From positions 310,001 to 374,000 of the forward strand of contig NZ_FNNV01000003.1 in NCBI RefSeq assembly GCF_900106745.1: a stretch of DNA of 64,000 nucleotides, read 5' to 3'. The notes below the pieces were generated by a model. It was not told where the DNA came from. It searched no databases and saw nothing but the letters and a program-made list of their open reading frames with translations. Positions 18,109 through 27,095 of the stretch are shown here, one piece after another. Every line of letters starts with the position of its first letter. Positions within the stretch are counted from its first letter, which is position 1. Source of the DNA: Paenibacillus sp. CF384 (GTDB taxonomy: Bacteria; Bacillota; Bacilli; Paenibacillales; Paenibacillaceae). The position numbers were made by a program, and so were the translations under genes.

Positions 18109-19602
18109 GTGATACAAGTGAAACGTTATCAATTCTGGTTTGTTACCGGCAGTCAGCATCTCTACGGCCCGGAAACGCTGCTTGAGGTTGCCGATCATTC
18201 CCGCATTATTGCTGAGGGCTTGGATCGCGATGAAGCGATTACGTATGAAGTTGTGTTTAAACCGGTACTGACAACTCCCGAAGAAATTTATAGCTTGTGC
18301 GCGGCAGCAAATGCAGATGAGCATTGTGCGGGTCTGATCACCTGGATGCATACCTTCTCTCCCGCGAAGATGTGGATCTCCGGTTTATCCGAGCTGCGCA
18401 AGCCGCTGCTTCACCTGCACACCCAGTTTAACCGCGATATACCATGGGATTCCATTGATATGGATTTCATGAACTTGAATCAATCCGCGCACGGTGATCG
18501 CGAATACGGATTTATCGGTGCTCGAATGGGGATTGCTCGCAAGGTGGTCGTTGGGTACTGGGAAGATACTGAGGTACGCGGCCGGATCGCCGGCTGGATG
18601 CGCACATCGGTTGCTTACACAGAAGGCCGTTCGCTCAAAGTAGCACGTTTCGGAGACAATATGCGCCAAGTTGCTGTAACGGAAGGCGACAAAGTAGAAG
18701 CGCAAATCAAGTTCGGCTGGTCGATTAACGGCTACGGAATCGGCGATTTGGCTGCATACATCGCGCAAGTGACGGAAGAGCAGCTGAACACGTTGACTGA
18801 CGAATACGAAGCGACTTACGAAATTACGCCGGAGACTCGTTCCAACGCCGAGAAATGGGAATCGATTCGCGAGCAGGCTCGCATTGAGCTTGGCATGAAA
18901 GCATTCCTGCAAGAAGGCGGCTTCACCGCATTTACGACAACGTTCGAGGATTTGCACGGCATGAAGCAGCTGCCGGGGCTGGCCGTGCAGCGTTTGATGG
19001 AGGCAGGTTATGGCTTCGGCGGTGAAGGCGACTGGAAGACCGCGGCACTGACACGTGTCATGAAGACGATTGCGGGCAATAAAGGGACTTCCTTTATGGA
19101 GGATTATACGTATCATCTGGAGCCGGGCAATGAACTCATTCTTGGCGCGCATATGCTCGAAATTTGCCCGACGATCGCTGATGGCAAGCCTCGTCTTGAG
19201 GTTCATCCGCTTGGCATTGGCGGCAAAGCTGACCCGGCCCGTATGACCTTTAACGGTCGCAGCGGCCAAGCCGTGAATGCATCGCTTATTGATGTCGGCA
19301 ATCGCTTCCGCCTCATTGTAAACATCGTCGATGCCGTAGCAACGCCGCATGATATGCCGAATCTTCCGGTTGCGCGTGTGTTATGGAAGCCTCAGCCATC
19401 GCTTAAAGATTCCGCGGAAGCGTGGATCCGTGCAGGCGGTGCCCATCATACGGTTTTCTCGTACGAGGTTACGGCAGAGCAGTTGGTGGACTGGGCAGAG
19501 ATGATCGGCATTGAGTGTGTCATCATCGACAACTCGACGAATCCACTGGCGTTCCGCAATGAACTTCGTTTGAATGATATGTACTGGCGTTTGCAGCGTT
19601 AA
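18109..19602 (+). CDS. araA: L-arabinose isomerase
   Basis: Converts L-arabinose to L-ribulose, the first step of arabinose breakdown. The N-terminus VKRYQFWFVTGSQHLYG matches AraA. The metal and active-site regions are present (LGAHMLEICP, RLEVHPLGIGGKADP and GGAHHTVFSYEV near the C-terminus). GTG at 18109 was chosen, 7 nt after GAGGAGGAG, giving 497 residues, the usual AraA length. araB and araD are not adjacent, so this is a single-gene unit under AraR-like control. The frame extends upstream without ribosome binding support. Confidence 0.96.
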   Translation: MIQVKRYQFWFVTGSQHLYGPETLLEVADHSRIIAEGLDRDEAITYEVVFKPVLTTPEEIYSLCAAANADEHCAGLITWMHTFSPAKMWISGLSELRKPLLHLHTQFNRDIPWDSIDMDFMNLNQSAHGDREYGFIGARMGIARKVVVGYWEDTEVRGRIAGWMRTSVAYTEGRSLKVARFGDNMRQVAVTEGDKVEAQIKFGWSINGYGIGDLAAYIAQVTEEQLNTLTDEYEATYEITPETRSNAEKWESIREQARIELGMKAFLQEGGFTAFTTTFEDLHGMKQLPGLAVQRLMEAGYGFGGEGDWKTAALTRVMKTIAGNKGTSFMEDYTYHLEPGNELILGAHMLEICPTIADGKPRLEVHPLGIGGKADPARMTFNGRSGQAVNASLIDVGNRFRLIVNIVDAVATPHDMPNLPVARVLWKPQPSLKDSAEAWIRAGGAHHTVFSYEVTAEQLVDWAEMIGIECVIIDNSTNPLAFRNELRLNDMYWRLQR

Positions 19603-19622
19603 TCGAACTTATTGCGTTACTT

Positions 19623-19668
19623 GGGACTATCCGTCGCACGATTGCGTGTGTACGGAATAGTCCCTTTT
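19623..19668 (+). terminator. araA terminator
   Basis: GGGACTAT-CCGT pairs with ACGG-A-ATAGTCCC and is followed by TTTT. Confidence 0.85.
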
Positions 19669-19683
19669 AATTTGGCGTGAGCG

Positions 19684-21585
19684 TCATGTGGCAGGAAGCG
19701 CGCCGCCTCCAAATTTGCCGCGATAATTCGCAAGCGCGAGGAGCGGCCATACGTGGGAGTAGCTCTCATATTGCGTATAGATATAACCCGGTAAACCTGC
19801 TCCGGTCGGATATTTCCGCGGGAGTGGGTTCTCCGAATCCGATGCGCGAAGCAGGAAATCGCATGCTCGCTCCATGGCAGGTGAAGGCTCAGCGCTTATC
19901 GCGATAAGCGCATCGAGCGCCCATGCGGTTTGAGAAAGTGTCGAATAGGAGAGCGGGATGTATCGTTTCACATGATCACTGCGACAGGATTCGCCAAAGC
20001 CGCCATCCGGGAGTTGGATGCGATGCAGCCACTCTTTGGCTTTGCGGATCTGAGGATGGTTCGGCGACTCACCTGCAGCGATCAAACCGGTAAGAGCGGC
20101 CCAGGTGCCATAGATGTAACAGACGCCCCAGCGGCCGTACCATGAGCCGTCTGCCTGCTGCGCACAATACAACCAATCTGCGGCTCGGCGCATGAAGTGG
20201 CTGCCGCTGGTTGTCAGCCCCGTATGCTTGCCTAAATATTCAAGCGTTCTGCCGGTCAGATCCGGCGTAGACGGATCTGTCGCAGCATCTTCAGCTCCGT
20301 CGAGCGGCACCCAGCTGATTAAACGGCTGTTCACATTTCGCTCGAAAGCAGCCCAGCCTCCGTCGGAATTTTGCATAGACAGGAGCCATTGCAGACCGAG
20401 TTCACGTGCTTCCCGGTAAGGAGCGGAATGTGCGAGTCTTTCAATTGCGCGCAAAACTGCAGTGGTGTCATCGAGATCAGGATTCATCGTATTCGATTCG
20501 GAGAAGCCCCAGCCTCCGGGCAGCGGATGCTCCACGTTCAGCTTCCAGTCGCCAAGCTTGGTATGCTGATGCTTCAATAAATACTGCCCGGCGGATCGTA
20601 TGCTCGGATGATTCGTGTTAACGCCTGCATCTTGGAGCGTGTGGCTGATTAATGCGGTATCCCACACGGTTGAGGTCGTGTTCTGCGTCGTTAGCAGGTT
20701 CGTATCGTCGCGAATCAGCAGTGTTTCGAGCCCCGAAACTGCTTTCGTAATAAGGGGATGCCGAATGTCGTATTCCAATGCACGCAGCGCATGAATCATT
20801 AGAATGGTCGCACTGGCATAGCAGTACAGCGTGCCGTCCGGCTCAATGCGACGCTGCATATATTGCAGCGCACGAGCAGTGCCTAGCTTGTTAAGAGCGG
20901 TAAGCGGCGACAAGCCTGAGATGGAAGGGATTCGCATACTGATATGCTGCTGCCAACTGTCCTGCTGCGTGAGCAGCTGCTGAAGCGACAGATCGCTATC
21001 ATGGGAGCGAAGAGGTTCGATATGAGGCAAGGTGAATGTAGGCTTGACAGACCCGAGCAGCATCATGGGGGCCATGTGGACACGGGCATATCCGGAGAAT
21101 TGATAGAAGTGCAGCGGTGCGCTCGGCGGAAGCAGCAGAAGGGAGAGTGGAACCGGGAACCAGCGCGGCCATTCGTATTGACCGACAATTGCAAGCAGGA
21201 ACTTGGTCAATAGGCTGTCGATGCGGGAGAGCCCGCCGAGCTCGGAGATCCGTTCGCGAGCCTGCTTCATACGAGCAAGGGAAGGTGATAGACCGGCGAA
21301 TTGTAAGGCAAAATAACACTCTGCCGTCGCGGCGAGATTGCCGCCTTCTTCGTCTGGATATACACGCCAAGCGCCGTCCGCACCTTGCTTGGCTAATATG
21401 CGCTCACATAAGGAAGCGACTAAGGCAGGCTTCCGGATACCTGCACTAGTCAGAAGCATAACCGCAGCAGCGTCAGTGGTTGTTCCACTATCAATAAAGC
21501 CAAGCCGCCAACTGCCATCTTGGCTTTGTTTGCGGAGCAACAGCTGAACCAGTCGATCAATCCCGCGATCCATGCGCTGATCCAT
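19684..21585 (-). CDS. sqhC: Squalene-hopene / tetraprenyl-beta-curcumene cyclase (sporulenol synthase type)
   Basis: A 633-residue class II terpene cyclase that protonates and folds a linear C30 or C35 isoprenoid into a polycyclic lipid. The catalytic acid motif is DLDD (NPDLDDTTAV, about residue 370). QW repeats such as QQADGSWYGRWG and QLPDGGFGES are spread through the protein. Shared stretches (PLHFYQFSGYAR, TSTVWDTALIS, PLSYSTLSQTAWALDAL) place it nearer B. subtilis SqhC, which makes sporulene lipids, than hopanoid SHCs. ATG at 21585 has AGGAGG 9 nt upstream. It is transcribed away from the iron-uptake operon and stands alone. Confidence 0.92.
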   Translation of the reverse strand: MDQRMDRGIDRLVQLLLRKQSQDGSWRLGFIDSGTTTDAAAVMLLTSAGIRKPALVASLCERILAKQGADGAWRVYPDEEGGNLAATAECYFALQFAGLSPSLARMKQARERISELGGLSRIDSLLTKFLLAIVGQYEWPRWFPVPLSLLLLPPSAPLHFYQFSGYARVHMAPMMLLGSVKPTFTLPHIEPLRSHDSDLSLQQLLTQQDSWQQHISMRIPSISGLSPLTALNKLGTARALQYMQRRIEPDGTLYCYASATILMIHALRALEYDIRHPLITKAVSGLETLLIRDDTNLLTTQNTTSTVWDTALISHTLQDAGVNTNHPSIRSAGQYLLKHQHTKLGDWKLNVEHPLPGGWGFSESNTMNPDLDDTTAVLRAIERLAHSAPYREARELGLQWLLSMQNSDGGWAAFERNVNSRLISWVPLDGAEDAATDPSTPDLTGRTLEYLGKHTGLTTSGSHFMRRAADWLYCAQQADGSWYGRWGVCYIYGTWAALTGLIAAGESPNHPQIRKAKEWLHRIQLPDGGFGESCRSDHVKRYIPLSYSTLSQTAWALDALIAISAEPSPAMERACDFLLRASDSENPLPRKYPTGAGLPGYIYTQYESYSHVWPLLALANYRGKFGGGALPAT

Positions 21586-21673
21586 GGGAGTCACCTCCTA
21601 CCGAGACTTGTTCAAATAATGCGAGCTTTTCACATGAATCTTGCACGTTCCTAGGAAACAATCGTCAAATAAA

Positions 21674-21702
21674 TGGACAAGAGTCGCTGAACTCTTTATT
21701 AT
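21674..21702 (+). promoter_or_regulatory. Strong promoter of the iron-permease operon
   Basis: TGGACA (21674-21679) and TATTAT (21697-21702) are 17 bp apart. Each differs from consensus at one position. Confidence 0.7.
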
Positions 21703-21721
21703 GAAAATGAAAATAATTCTC
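21703..21721. promoter_or_regulatory. Fur box
   Basis: GAAAATGAAAATAATTCTC matches 15 of 19 positions of the classical Fur box and directly follows the -10 element, so Fe-Fur binding would block initiation. Confidence 0.8.
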
Positions 21722-21773
21722 AATGATCGCATTTCGGCTCGTTCGTCATCCATGTAAAGGTGGTTTATTTGAA

Positions 21774-22814
21774 GTGGACGTTCATTCTTCCTCACACTCA
21801 CAGCAACCGGTCATTCAGTCCCGGCCGCTCGCTGCTTTAATGATTCTGATTTTCGGAACGCTTGCACTTGTATTGACTGCCGCAATCTCGATTTGTGTCG
21901 GTGCCGCAGACACATCCTTATCAACCGTATGGGATGCGCTCTTTCACTTCAATACGGATTTGACCCAACATCAAATCATCAGAGAGCTTCGGATTCCACG
22001 CGTGCTCGCAGCTGCGCTGACAGGAGCGGCCTTTGCCGCAGCCGGTGCGATTATGCAGGGAATGACGCGTAACCCGCTGGCAGATTCAGGCTTGCTCGGC
22101 ATTAATGCAGGGGCAGGGGTCCTGCTTGCCGTCTGTTTTGCGTTCTTTCCGGGCATGTCATTCGTGAATCTCATGTTGTTCTCTTTCATCGGCGCAGCGG
22201 CTGCTGCTGGACTAGTGTTCGGGACTGGAGCGTTTGTCAAAGGCGGTCTTACGCCGGTGCGTTTGGTTCTTGCAGGTGCTGCCGTAACGGCATTGCTGCT
22301 CGCCATCAGCGATGCGATCGCCATTCATTATCAGGTAGGTCGTGAGCTGGCCTTCTGGCTCGCGGGCGGAATGGCAGGCGTAGAGTGGACGCAAATTCGG
22401 ATTATTTGGCCTTGGGTGCTCGGCAGCATAATCGTGGCGATCATGATTTCGCGTTCCATTACACTGTTAAGTCTCGGTGAAGATATTGCAATTGGTCTCG
22501 GACAACGCACAGGGCTGATAAAGCTAATCGGAACGATTCTGGTGTTAATCCTTGCCGGAGCTTCAGTCAGTGTAGTAGGGGCTGTCGGATTCGTCGGACT
22601 CATTATTCCGCATATTGCAAGGTATTTGGTTGGCGTTGATTACCGCTGGATCATTCCGTGCTCTGCCGTTCTGGGGGCGCTGCTGCTCATCGTAGCCGAC
22701 ATCGGTGCCCGGATGTTTAATCCGTACTCCGAAACGCCGCTAGGCGCGCTGATTGCCGTTATTGGAGTACCGTTCTTCCTTTACTTGGCCATTAATGAAA
22801 GGAGGGAGCTGTAA
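21774..22814 (+). CDS. Iron-siderophore ABC transporter permease (FecCD family), subunit 1
   Basis: A 346-residue permease with about ten hydrophobic helices. Family signatures are RIPRVLAAALTGAAFAAAG, QGMTRNPLADSGLLGINAGA and the ATPase-contacting GAVGFVGLIIPHIAR. It imports ferric siderophore with the second permease (22814), a lipoprotein receptor and an ATPase; the last two are not in this window. GTG at 21774 follows an AAAGGTGG site, although the frame opens further upstream. The Fur box and promoter before it indicate induction by iron shortage. Nearest in layout to B. subtilis YfiZ/YfhA or FeuB/FeuC. Confidence 0.9.
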   Translation: MDVHSSSHSQQPVIQSRPLAALMILIFGTLALVLTAAISICVGAADTSLSTVWDALFHFNTDLTQHQIIRELRIPRVLAAALTGAAFAAAGAIMQGMTRNPLADSGLLGINAGAGVLLAVCFAFFPGMSFVNLMLFSFIGAAAAAGLVFGTGAFVKGGLTPVRLVLAGAAVTALLLAISDAIAIHYQVGRELAFWLAGGMAGVEWTQIRIIWPWVLGSIIVAIMISRSITLLSLGEDIAIGLGQRTGLIKLIGTILVLILAGASVSVVGAVGFVGLIIPHIARYLVGVDYRWIIPCSAVLGALLLIVADIGARMFNPYSETPLGALIAVIGVPFFLYLAINERREL

Positions 22815-23827
22815 TGGATGCTTATACAGTTACTCCTGCAGAGAAGGCGCGGAAGAAGCGGGCTTACATCGTCATGGGATGGATGGGCGGTCTCATTCTC
22901 ATTGTATTCATGATTAGCATGAGTACAGGCACCCTCCGGCTATCGCCAAGCGAGATGATGCATACCTTAATCGGATCCGGAACGGCAAAACAGGAGCTGA
23001 TCCTGTATCAGTTCCGTCTGCCTCGGATCGTCATGTCACTGCTGATCGGCGCCGGTTTCGCGGTGTCCGGCTGTATCTTGCAAGGGGTTACGCGAAATGC
23101 GCTGGCCGATCCCGGCATCCTTGGCATAAACGCCGGAGCGGGACTGATCGTCATTCTGTATATATCCGTAACCCCGATAAACCATGCCATATTTCTGCTG
23201 CCCCTTCTTGCAATGATTGGAGCGGGAGCGACAGCAACGCTAATCTATAGTCTCTCCTATCGACGTCATCACGGCATTTCGACCATTCGGCTGCTGCTCG
23301 TCGGAATCGCTGTAGCTGCCGGGATTTCAGCATTCATGCTCGTATTGACGCTGAAGCTCAATCCCGATCAATTCAAGTTCGTGCAAGTATGGCTGGCAGG
23401 CAGCATGCTCGGGATGGATTGGCGTTTCGTCTTGGCATTATTGCCTTGGATCGTCGTGCTGCTGCCTTTCGTCCACTACAAGGCACGTGTGCTGGACGTG
23501 CTGAATCTGGGGGATCAAACCGCTTCCGGACTTGGTACGGCACTTAACCGTGAACGGTTGTATCTGTACGGGGCAGCCGTCGCACTGGCCGCTTCCTGCG
23601 TAGCGGTTGGCGGCGGAATCGCCTTCGTTGGGTTAATCGGACCTCATCTGGCTCGCAGACTTGTCGGTCCGCAGCATACATACTTGTTGCCGGCTTCGGC
23701 GATTACCGGTGGATTGCTGCTCATCATTTCAGATACACTCGCTCGTATGTACGATGTGCCGACGGGAATCGTAGTTGCTATTATCGGGGCCCCGTATTTT
23801 CTCTATTTGCTCACAAGGACAAGATAA
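22814..23827 (+). CDS. Iron-siderophore ABC transporter permease (FecCD family), subunit 2
   Basis: A 337-residue partner permease with the same fold: FRLPRIVMSLLIGAGFAVSG, QGVTRNALADPGILGINAGA and GGIAFVGLIGPHLARRLVG. Its ATG overlaps the stop of subunit 1 in TAATG and has GAAAGGAGG upstream, so the two are translationally coupled. No substrate-binding protein or ATPase gene follows. A broken ABC-exporter remnant lies 17 bp downstream instead. Confidence 0.92.
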   Translation: MDAYTVTPAEKARKKRAYIVMGWMGGLILIVFMISMSTGTLRLSPSEMMHTLIGSGTAKQELILYQFRLPRIVMSLLIGAGFAVSGCILQGVTRNALADPGILGINAGAGLIVILYISVTPINHAIFLLPLLAMIGAGATATLIYSLSYRRHHGISTIRLLLVGIAVAAGISAFMLVLTLKLNPDQFKFVQVWLAGSMLGMDWRFVLALLPWIVVLLPFVHYKARVLDVLNLGDQTASGLGTALNRERLYLYGAAVALAASCVAVGGGIAFVGLIGPHLARRLVGPQHTYLLPASAITGGLLLIISDTLARMYDVPTGIVVAIIGAPYFLYLLTRTR

Positions 23828-23844
23828 TTCATGAAGAACAGGCG

Positions 23845-23988
23845 CATGGTTTGGCGACGATCAAGAATGCTGATCGCATCGTCGTTGACACGGAAGATGG
23901 CGTATCGGAGCAGGGCAAGCACGAAGAGCTTCTTGAAGCCGGCGGCCATTACAGCAGACTACATTATGCACAATTTCAGACGACATAA
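23845..23988 (+). pseudogene. Remnant of an ABC-exporter ATPase C-terminus
   Basis: Forty-eight codons with no start read as the end of an ABC-exporter nucleotide-binding domain: a degenerate H-loop (HGLATIKNADRIVV in place of the usual HRLATI), then EQGKHEELLEAGGHYSRLHYAQF and a stop. Everything before the H-loop is missing. It is not the same sequence as the exporter at base 1. It suggests that a deletion joined the iron-permease operon to the tail of an exporter gene. Confidence 0.75.
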
Positions 23989-24001
23989 GTGAACGATGAA
24001 C

Positions 24002-24047
24002 ATTTGAACGGCTGTCCGTAGTTGGAGGCTGTTCAGGTGTTTTTTTG
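24002..24047 (+). terminator. Terminator after the iron-permease operon
   Basis: TGAACGGC pairs with GCTGTTCA (one G-U pair), followed by seven T residues. Confidence 0.7.
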
Positions 24048-24065
24048 CATCTGCTAATTAGGCAC

Positions 24066-24074
24066 TGTTATAAT
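24066..24074 (+). promoter_or_regulatory. Extended -10 promoter of the aminopeptidase gene
   Basis: TGTTATAAT is a perfect extended -10 element, 61 nt before the start codon. TTGCAT at 24045-24050 is a weak -35 at 18 bp. Confidence 0.55.
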
Positions 24075-24134
24075 TGGTATCGGTATTAGGGTTCAATGGT
24101 GAAGAATTCAGCCCTACATAAAGGAGTCGATAAC

Positions 24135-25370
24135 ATGAAATCATTCCAACATCGTCTGGAGCAATACGCGGCACTTGCCGTAGAGGTCGGCGTTAACGTT
24201 CAGCCCGGTCAAAAGCTCTGTATTATTTCGCAGATCGCAGCAGCAGAGTTCGTCCGAGAAGTGGCGAAACGTGCCTATGAAATAGGAGCAAGCTATGTAC
24301 ATGTCGATTGGAGCGACGAGTTAATTACACGTACGCGCCTGGAGAAATCGCCGGAAGAGGGACTTTCCTATTATCCGGAATGGCATGCGAAGGGACGAGT
24401 GGCGTTGGCGGAAGAAGGCGCGGCTTTTCTCTGGGTCGTTGCCGAGAACCCGGATCTGCTGAATGGAGTCGACGCTTCCCGGATTGGTCTTGCAACCAAA
24501 TCCCAGCAAGCTGCTCTTCAGCCGTTCCGCAAATTTACGCTTAGCAATGAAGTCTCATGGTCGATAGTCGCCGTACCTACGCCGGAATGGGCGGAGAAGG
24601 TATTCCCGGCACTTCCTGCCACGGAGCGCGTCGATGCCCTGTGGGAAGCGATCTTCGCAGCAACGCGGGTGGATGCGGCAGATCCGGTTCAATCTTGGCG
24701 CGAGCATGCTGACAACTTGCGATCCAAGGCAAGCCGGCTGAACGAGCGCAGATACCAAGAGCTGCGTTATCGCAGTTCGGCGGGAACCGATGTGACGATA
24801 GGACTTCCGGAAGGTCATATTTGGGTAAGCGCAGGGACACGCAACGGACAGGGGACAACCTTTATTCCGAATATGCCAACGGAGGAAGTATTCACTTCGC
24901 CGCTGCGAACAAGCGTGAACGGTACGGTAGTCAGCAGCAAGCCGCTTAGTTATAACGGTAATCTGATTGACAACTTCTCGATCACTTTCGTGGAAGGTAG
25001 AATTACGGCGTATCAAGCTGAGGTTGGCTACGAGGCTCTAAAAGGGCTCGTTGAAACGGATGAAGGCTCTCACTATCTGGGGGAAATTGCGTTGGTACCT
25101 TACCGTTCGCCGATTTCGGATACGAACCTGACATTCTACAACACCTTGTTTGATGAGAATGCCGCCTGCCACTTGGCGATCGGCTTCGCGTTCCCGTTCT
25201 GCGTGGAAGGCGGCTTGTCCATGAGCAAGGAAGAGCTTGCCGAACGCGGCTTGAATCACAGTTTAACGCATGTTGATTTCATGATTGGTACCGAGGATTT
25301 GGATATCGACGGCGTTCTGCAGGACGGTACGCTGGAACCGCTGTTCCGCGGCGGCAACTGGGCGTTCTAG
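24135..25370 (+). CDS. M29-family metalloaminopeptidase
   Basis: A 411-residue cytosolic aminopeptidase of the thermophilic aminopeptidase (AmpS/PepS/aminopeptidase T) family, a dinuclear metal enzyme that trims N-terminal residues from peptides. Typical blocks are AVEVGVNVQPGQKLCI near the start, SAGTDVTIGLPEGHIWVSAG, NMPTEEVFTSP, and the metal-binding C-terminus with NHSLTHVDFMIGTEDLDIDG. ATG at 24135 is preceded by AAAGGAG at 8 nt spacing and gives the normal family length. It is a single-gene unit with its own promoter and terminator. Confidence 0.93.
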   Translation: MKSFQHRLEQYAALAVEVGVNVQPGQKLCIISQIAAAEFVREVAKRAYEIGASYVHVDWSDELITRTRLEKSPEEGLSYYPEWHAKGRVALAEEGAAFLWVVAENPDLLNGVDASRIGLATKSQQAALQPFRKFTLSNEVSWSIVAVPTPEWAEKVFPALPATERVDALWEAIFAATRVDAADPVQSWREHADNLRSKASRLNERRYQELRYRSSAGTDVTIGLPEGHIWVSAGTRNGQGTTFIPNMPTEEVFTSPLRTSVNGTVVSSKPLSYNGNLIDNFSITFVEGRITAYQAEVGYEALKGLVETDEGSHYLGEIALVPYRSPISDTNLTFYNTLFDENAACHLAIGFAFPFCVEGGLSMSKEELAERGLNHSLTHVDFMIGTEDLDIDGVLQDGTLEPLFRGGNWAF

Positions 25371-25392
25371 TAGTCTTTTTCATGAAATCAAG

Positions 25393-25432
25393 AAAGGTGG
25401 CAATAGGGTGAAGCCCTTTTGCCACCTTTTTG
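25393..25432 (+). terminator. Terminator of the M29 aminopeptidase gene
   Basis: AAAGGTGGCAA pairs with TTGCCACCTTT around a small inner GGG/CCC hairpin, with five T residues. Confidence 0.9.
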
Positions 25433-25525
25433 TTGCCGCTCCTCGTTACCCGTCTCACGGATTGGCCCGTTGCACATGCCCAACAATGCTAGTCAGCCTC
25501 CACCGTTTCTCCCGCTCCCGCGACG

Positions 25526-25710
25526 CTAACGAACCGTAGAGGTCTTATTTTGAAGAAATGGACACTTTCAAAATTCTAACGAACCACAGAGGTCTTATTT
25601 CGTGATTTTATAGGGAAATGCACGGGTTTTGGAGCAAATAAGTCCTGTAGGATCCGTTAGAATTCCAAATCGAGGTTTTTCGAGCAAATAAGCCCGCTAC
25701 GGTTCGTTAG
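25526..25710. repeat. 185-bp symmetric repeat: two direct and two inverted 25-bp units
   Basis: Units at 25526-25550 and 25576-25600 (plus) and 25636-25660 and 25686-25710 (minus) share CTAACGAACC-N2-AGAGGTCTTATTT-like sequence. The two plus units start exactly 50 bp apart, as do the two minus units, and the set is symmetric about 25618. The 25433-25805 interval holds no supported gene. Confidence 0.85.
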
Positions 25711-25810
25711 AAGTATAGGGAACGAAAACACGCAGCTGTCGCTCGATAATCTCACGGTGAAAGTCGCTCCCCGCTCCTAATTAAGCAGCAGATCCATCTC
25801 TGATCAAAAC

Positions 25811-25849
25811 AAAAAGCTGCCTCAAAGTCGCGATGACTTGAGGCAGCTT
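25811..25849 (-). terminator. Terminator of the GNAT gene (reverse strand)
   Basis: AAGCTGCCTCAA pairs with TTGAGGCAGCTT around a 14-nt loop, with TTTTTG on the minus strand. Confidence 0.9.
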
Positions 25850-25858
25850 CGATAATAC

Positions 25859-26395
25859 TTAGCTGTAAAACTTCTCGTACAAGCAGAACCCGCTAGGCGA
25901 GGTTCCTTTATACGTATAGCCAAGACCGACGTAGAAGGCGTTCAGCTTCTCGTTGTTTGCGATGCAGTCGAGTCGGATGCGATCTTTCCCTGGGAATGAT
26001 ACGCCTTCTTCGGCCCAGCGAACAATATCAGCTCCGAGGCCTTGTCCTGCATATTCGCGGTTGATCGCCAAGCGGTGCAGATAAACGATCGATTCGTGCC
26101 CATCCTTGCCCCATAAGCCATGATCCCAGTCGCCGGGAACTTGCATCAGCAGGACGATGCCAGCCAGAACCTCGCCTTCCTTAAAGAGGAACAGCTCCCC
26201 TTTGTCGATATGACCAGTTACGTTATGGTGATCGTCACCGTTCAACAAGGCGCTCCATTGCTTGGAGCCTTTGCTCTTTAGCCAAGTCGCAGCTCCGACT
26301 AGCAGTTCCATGACAGCAGGGGCATCAGCCGCCACTGCTTGGGATACTTGAATACGTGCGTTGGCTTGATTATTTTTCATGAGGTATGAGGGCAT
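25859..26395 (-). CDS. GNAT-family N-acetyltransferase
   Basis: A 178-residue acetyl-CoA-dependent acyltransferase. The acetyl-CoA loop is in RLAINREYAGQGLGADIVRWAE, followed by DCIANNEKLNAFYVGLGYTYKG, the usual GNAT end. The substrate is unknown. ATG at 26395 has CGGAG 8 nt upstream. A single gene with its own terminator. Confidence 0.88.
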   Translation of the reverse strand: MPSYLMKNNQANARIQVSQAVAADAPAVMELLVGAATWLKSKGSKQWSALLNGDDHHNVTGHIDKGELFLFKEGEVLAGIVLLMQVPGDWDHGLWGKDGHESIVYLHRLAINREYAGQGLGADIVRWAEEGVSFPGKDRIRLDCIANNEKLNAFYVGLGYTYKGTSPSGFCLYEKFYS

Positions 26396-26450
26396 AGTTC
26401 ATTCTCCGTTTTATGTTTTTGAACATTATAGCATCCGATGCCTTAAGCGA

Positions 26451-27083
26451 TCAAACGGGAGGGCGTCTGGCGTAGAAATATATACTGAGCGGCCACCAGA
26501 TGACAGCGAATATGGGATAGATTGCCCAGATTTCCTCCGGTGACGTAACGGCATTCAGAATAATGAACAAAGCACTGGTAAGGAGCGAGGCGCATAAGGC
26601 AAACTCAAACCATTTGCGGCTGCGGCTGAAGTATATGGACATCGGCCACCAAATCGCAGCGTAAGCAGGGAAGATGATCCATGGAAACTGAGGCGACAGC
26701 AGCAAATTCAGCGCACCGTACGATATGATGATACAGAAACTGCCGATAAGAGCCATCCGAAGCGTTCCGGCAAAGCGGCCGGCATACATGATGATCGGCC
26801 ACCAAATAATGGCGAAAGCCGGATACAAGAACCACGGATGACCAGAACTTTGTGCAATATTCTCCACGATGAGGTACAAGATAATCAATAAGCTGGTTAC
26901 GGCCGAGTAGGCTTTGATCCTGCCTGAAGCGGCGAAATACATGGCAATCGGCCATTGAATAATGGCGAAAGCGGGGTGAATAACCCACAGATAGCCGGGC
27001 GAAGTCAGATGGTTGACGAGAATAAGAAATGCAATACTCATCAGACTGCCCATCACGGCAAAAGCGACGCGGGGACTTGTCAT
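26451..27083 (-). CDS. Membrane protein of four two-helix repeats (WWP repeats)
   Basis: A 210-residue all-membrane protein made of four units of about 48 residues. Each unit has a hydrophobic helix with an Asn or Gly turn, then a motif like HPAFAIIQWPIAMYF (unit 1), YPAFAIIWWPIIMY (2), FPAYAAIWWPMSIYF (3) and YPIFAVIWWPLSIYF (4). I know no named function. It is the third gene of a reverse unit with a PadR regulator and a HAAS-domain protein that itself carries a single copy of the same motif. The two genes are separated by 12 nt. Confidence 0.85.
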   Translation of the reverse strand: MTSPRVAFAVMGSLMSIAFLILVNHLTSPGYLWVIHPAFAIIQWPIAMYFAASGRIKAYSAVTSLLIILYLIVENIAQSSGHPWFLYPAFAIIWWPIIMYAGRFAGTLRMALIGSFCIIISYGALNLLLSPQFPWIIFPAYAAIWWPMSIYFSRSRKWFEFALCASLLTSALFIILNAVTSPEEIWAIYPIFAVIWWPLSIYFYARRPPV

Positions 27084-27095
27084 CTCACGACCTCC

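Noticed and set aside
23831..23992. 53-codon ATG frame after the iron permeases
   Set aside because: It is Arg/Ser-rich noise in a different phase from the clear ABC-exporter remnant.
25526..25710. CRISPR-like 25-bp repeat with 25-bp spacers
   Set aside because: Two of the four units are inverted and only four exist; the mirror symmetry is not that of an array.
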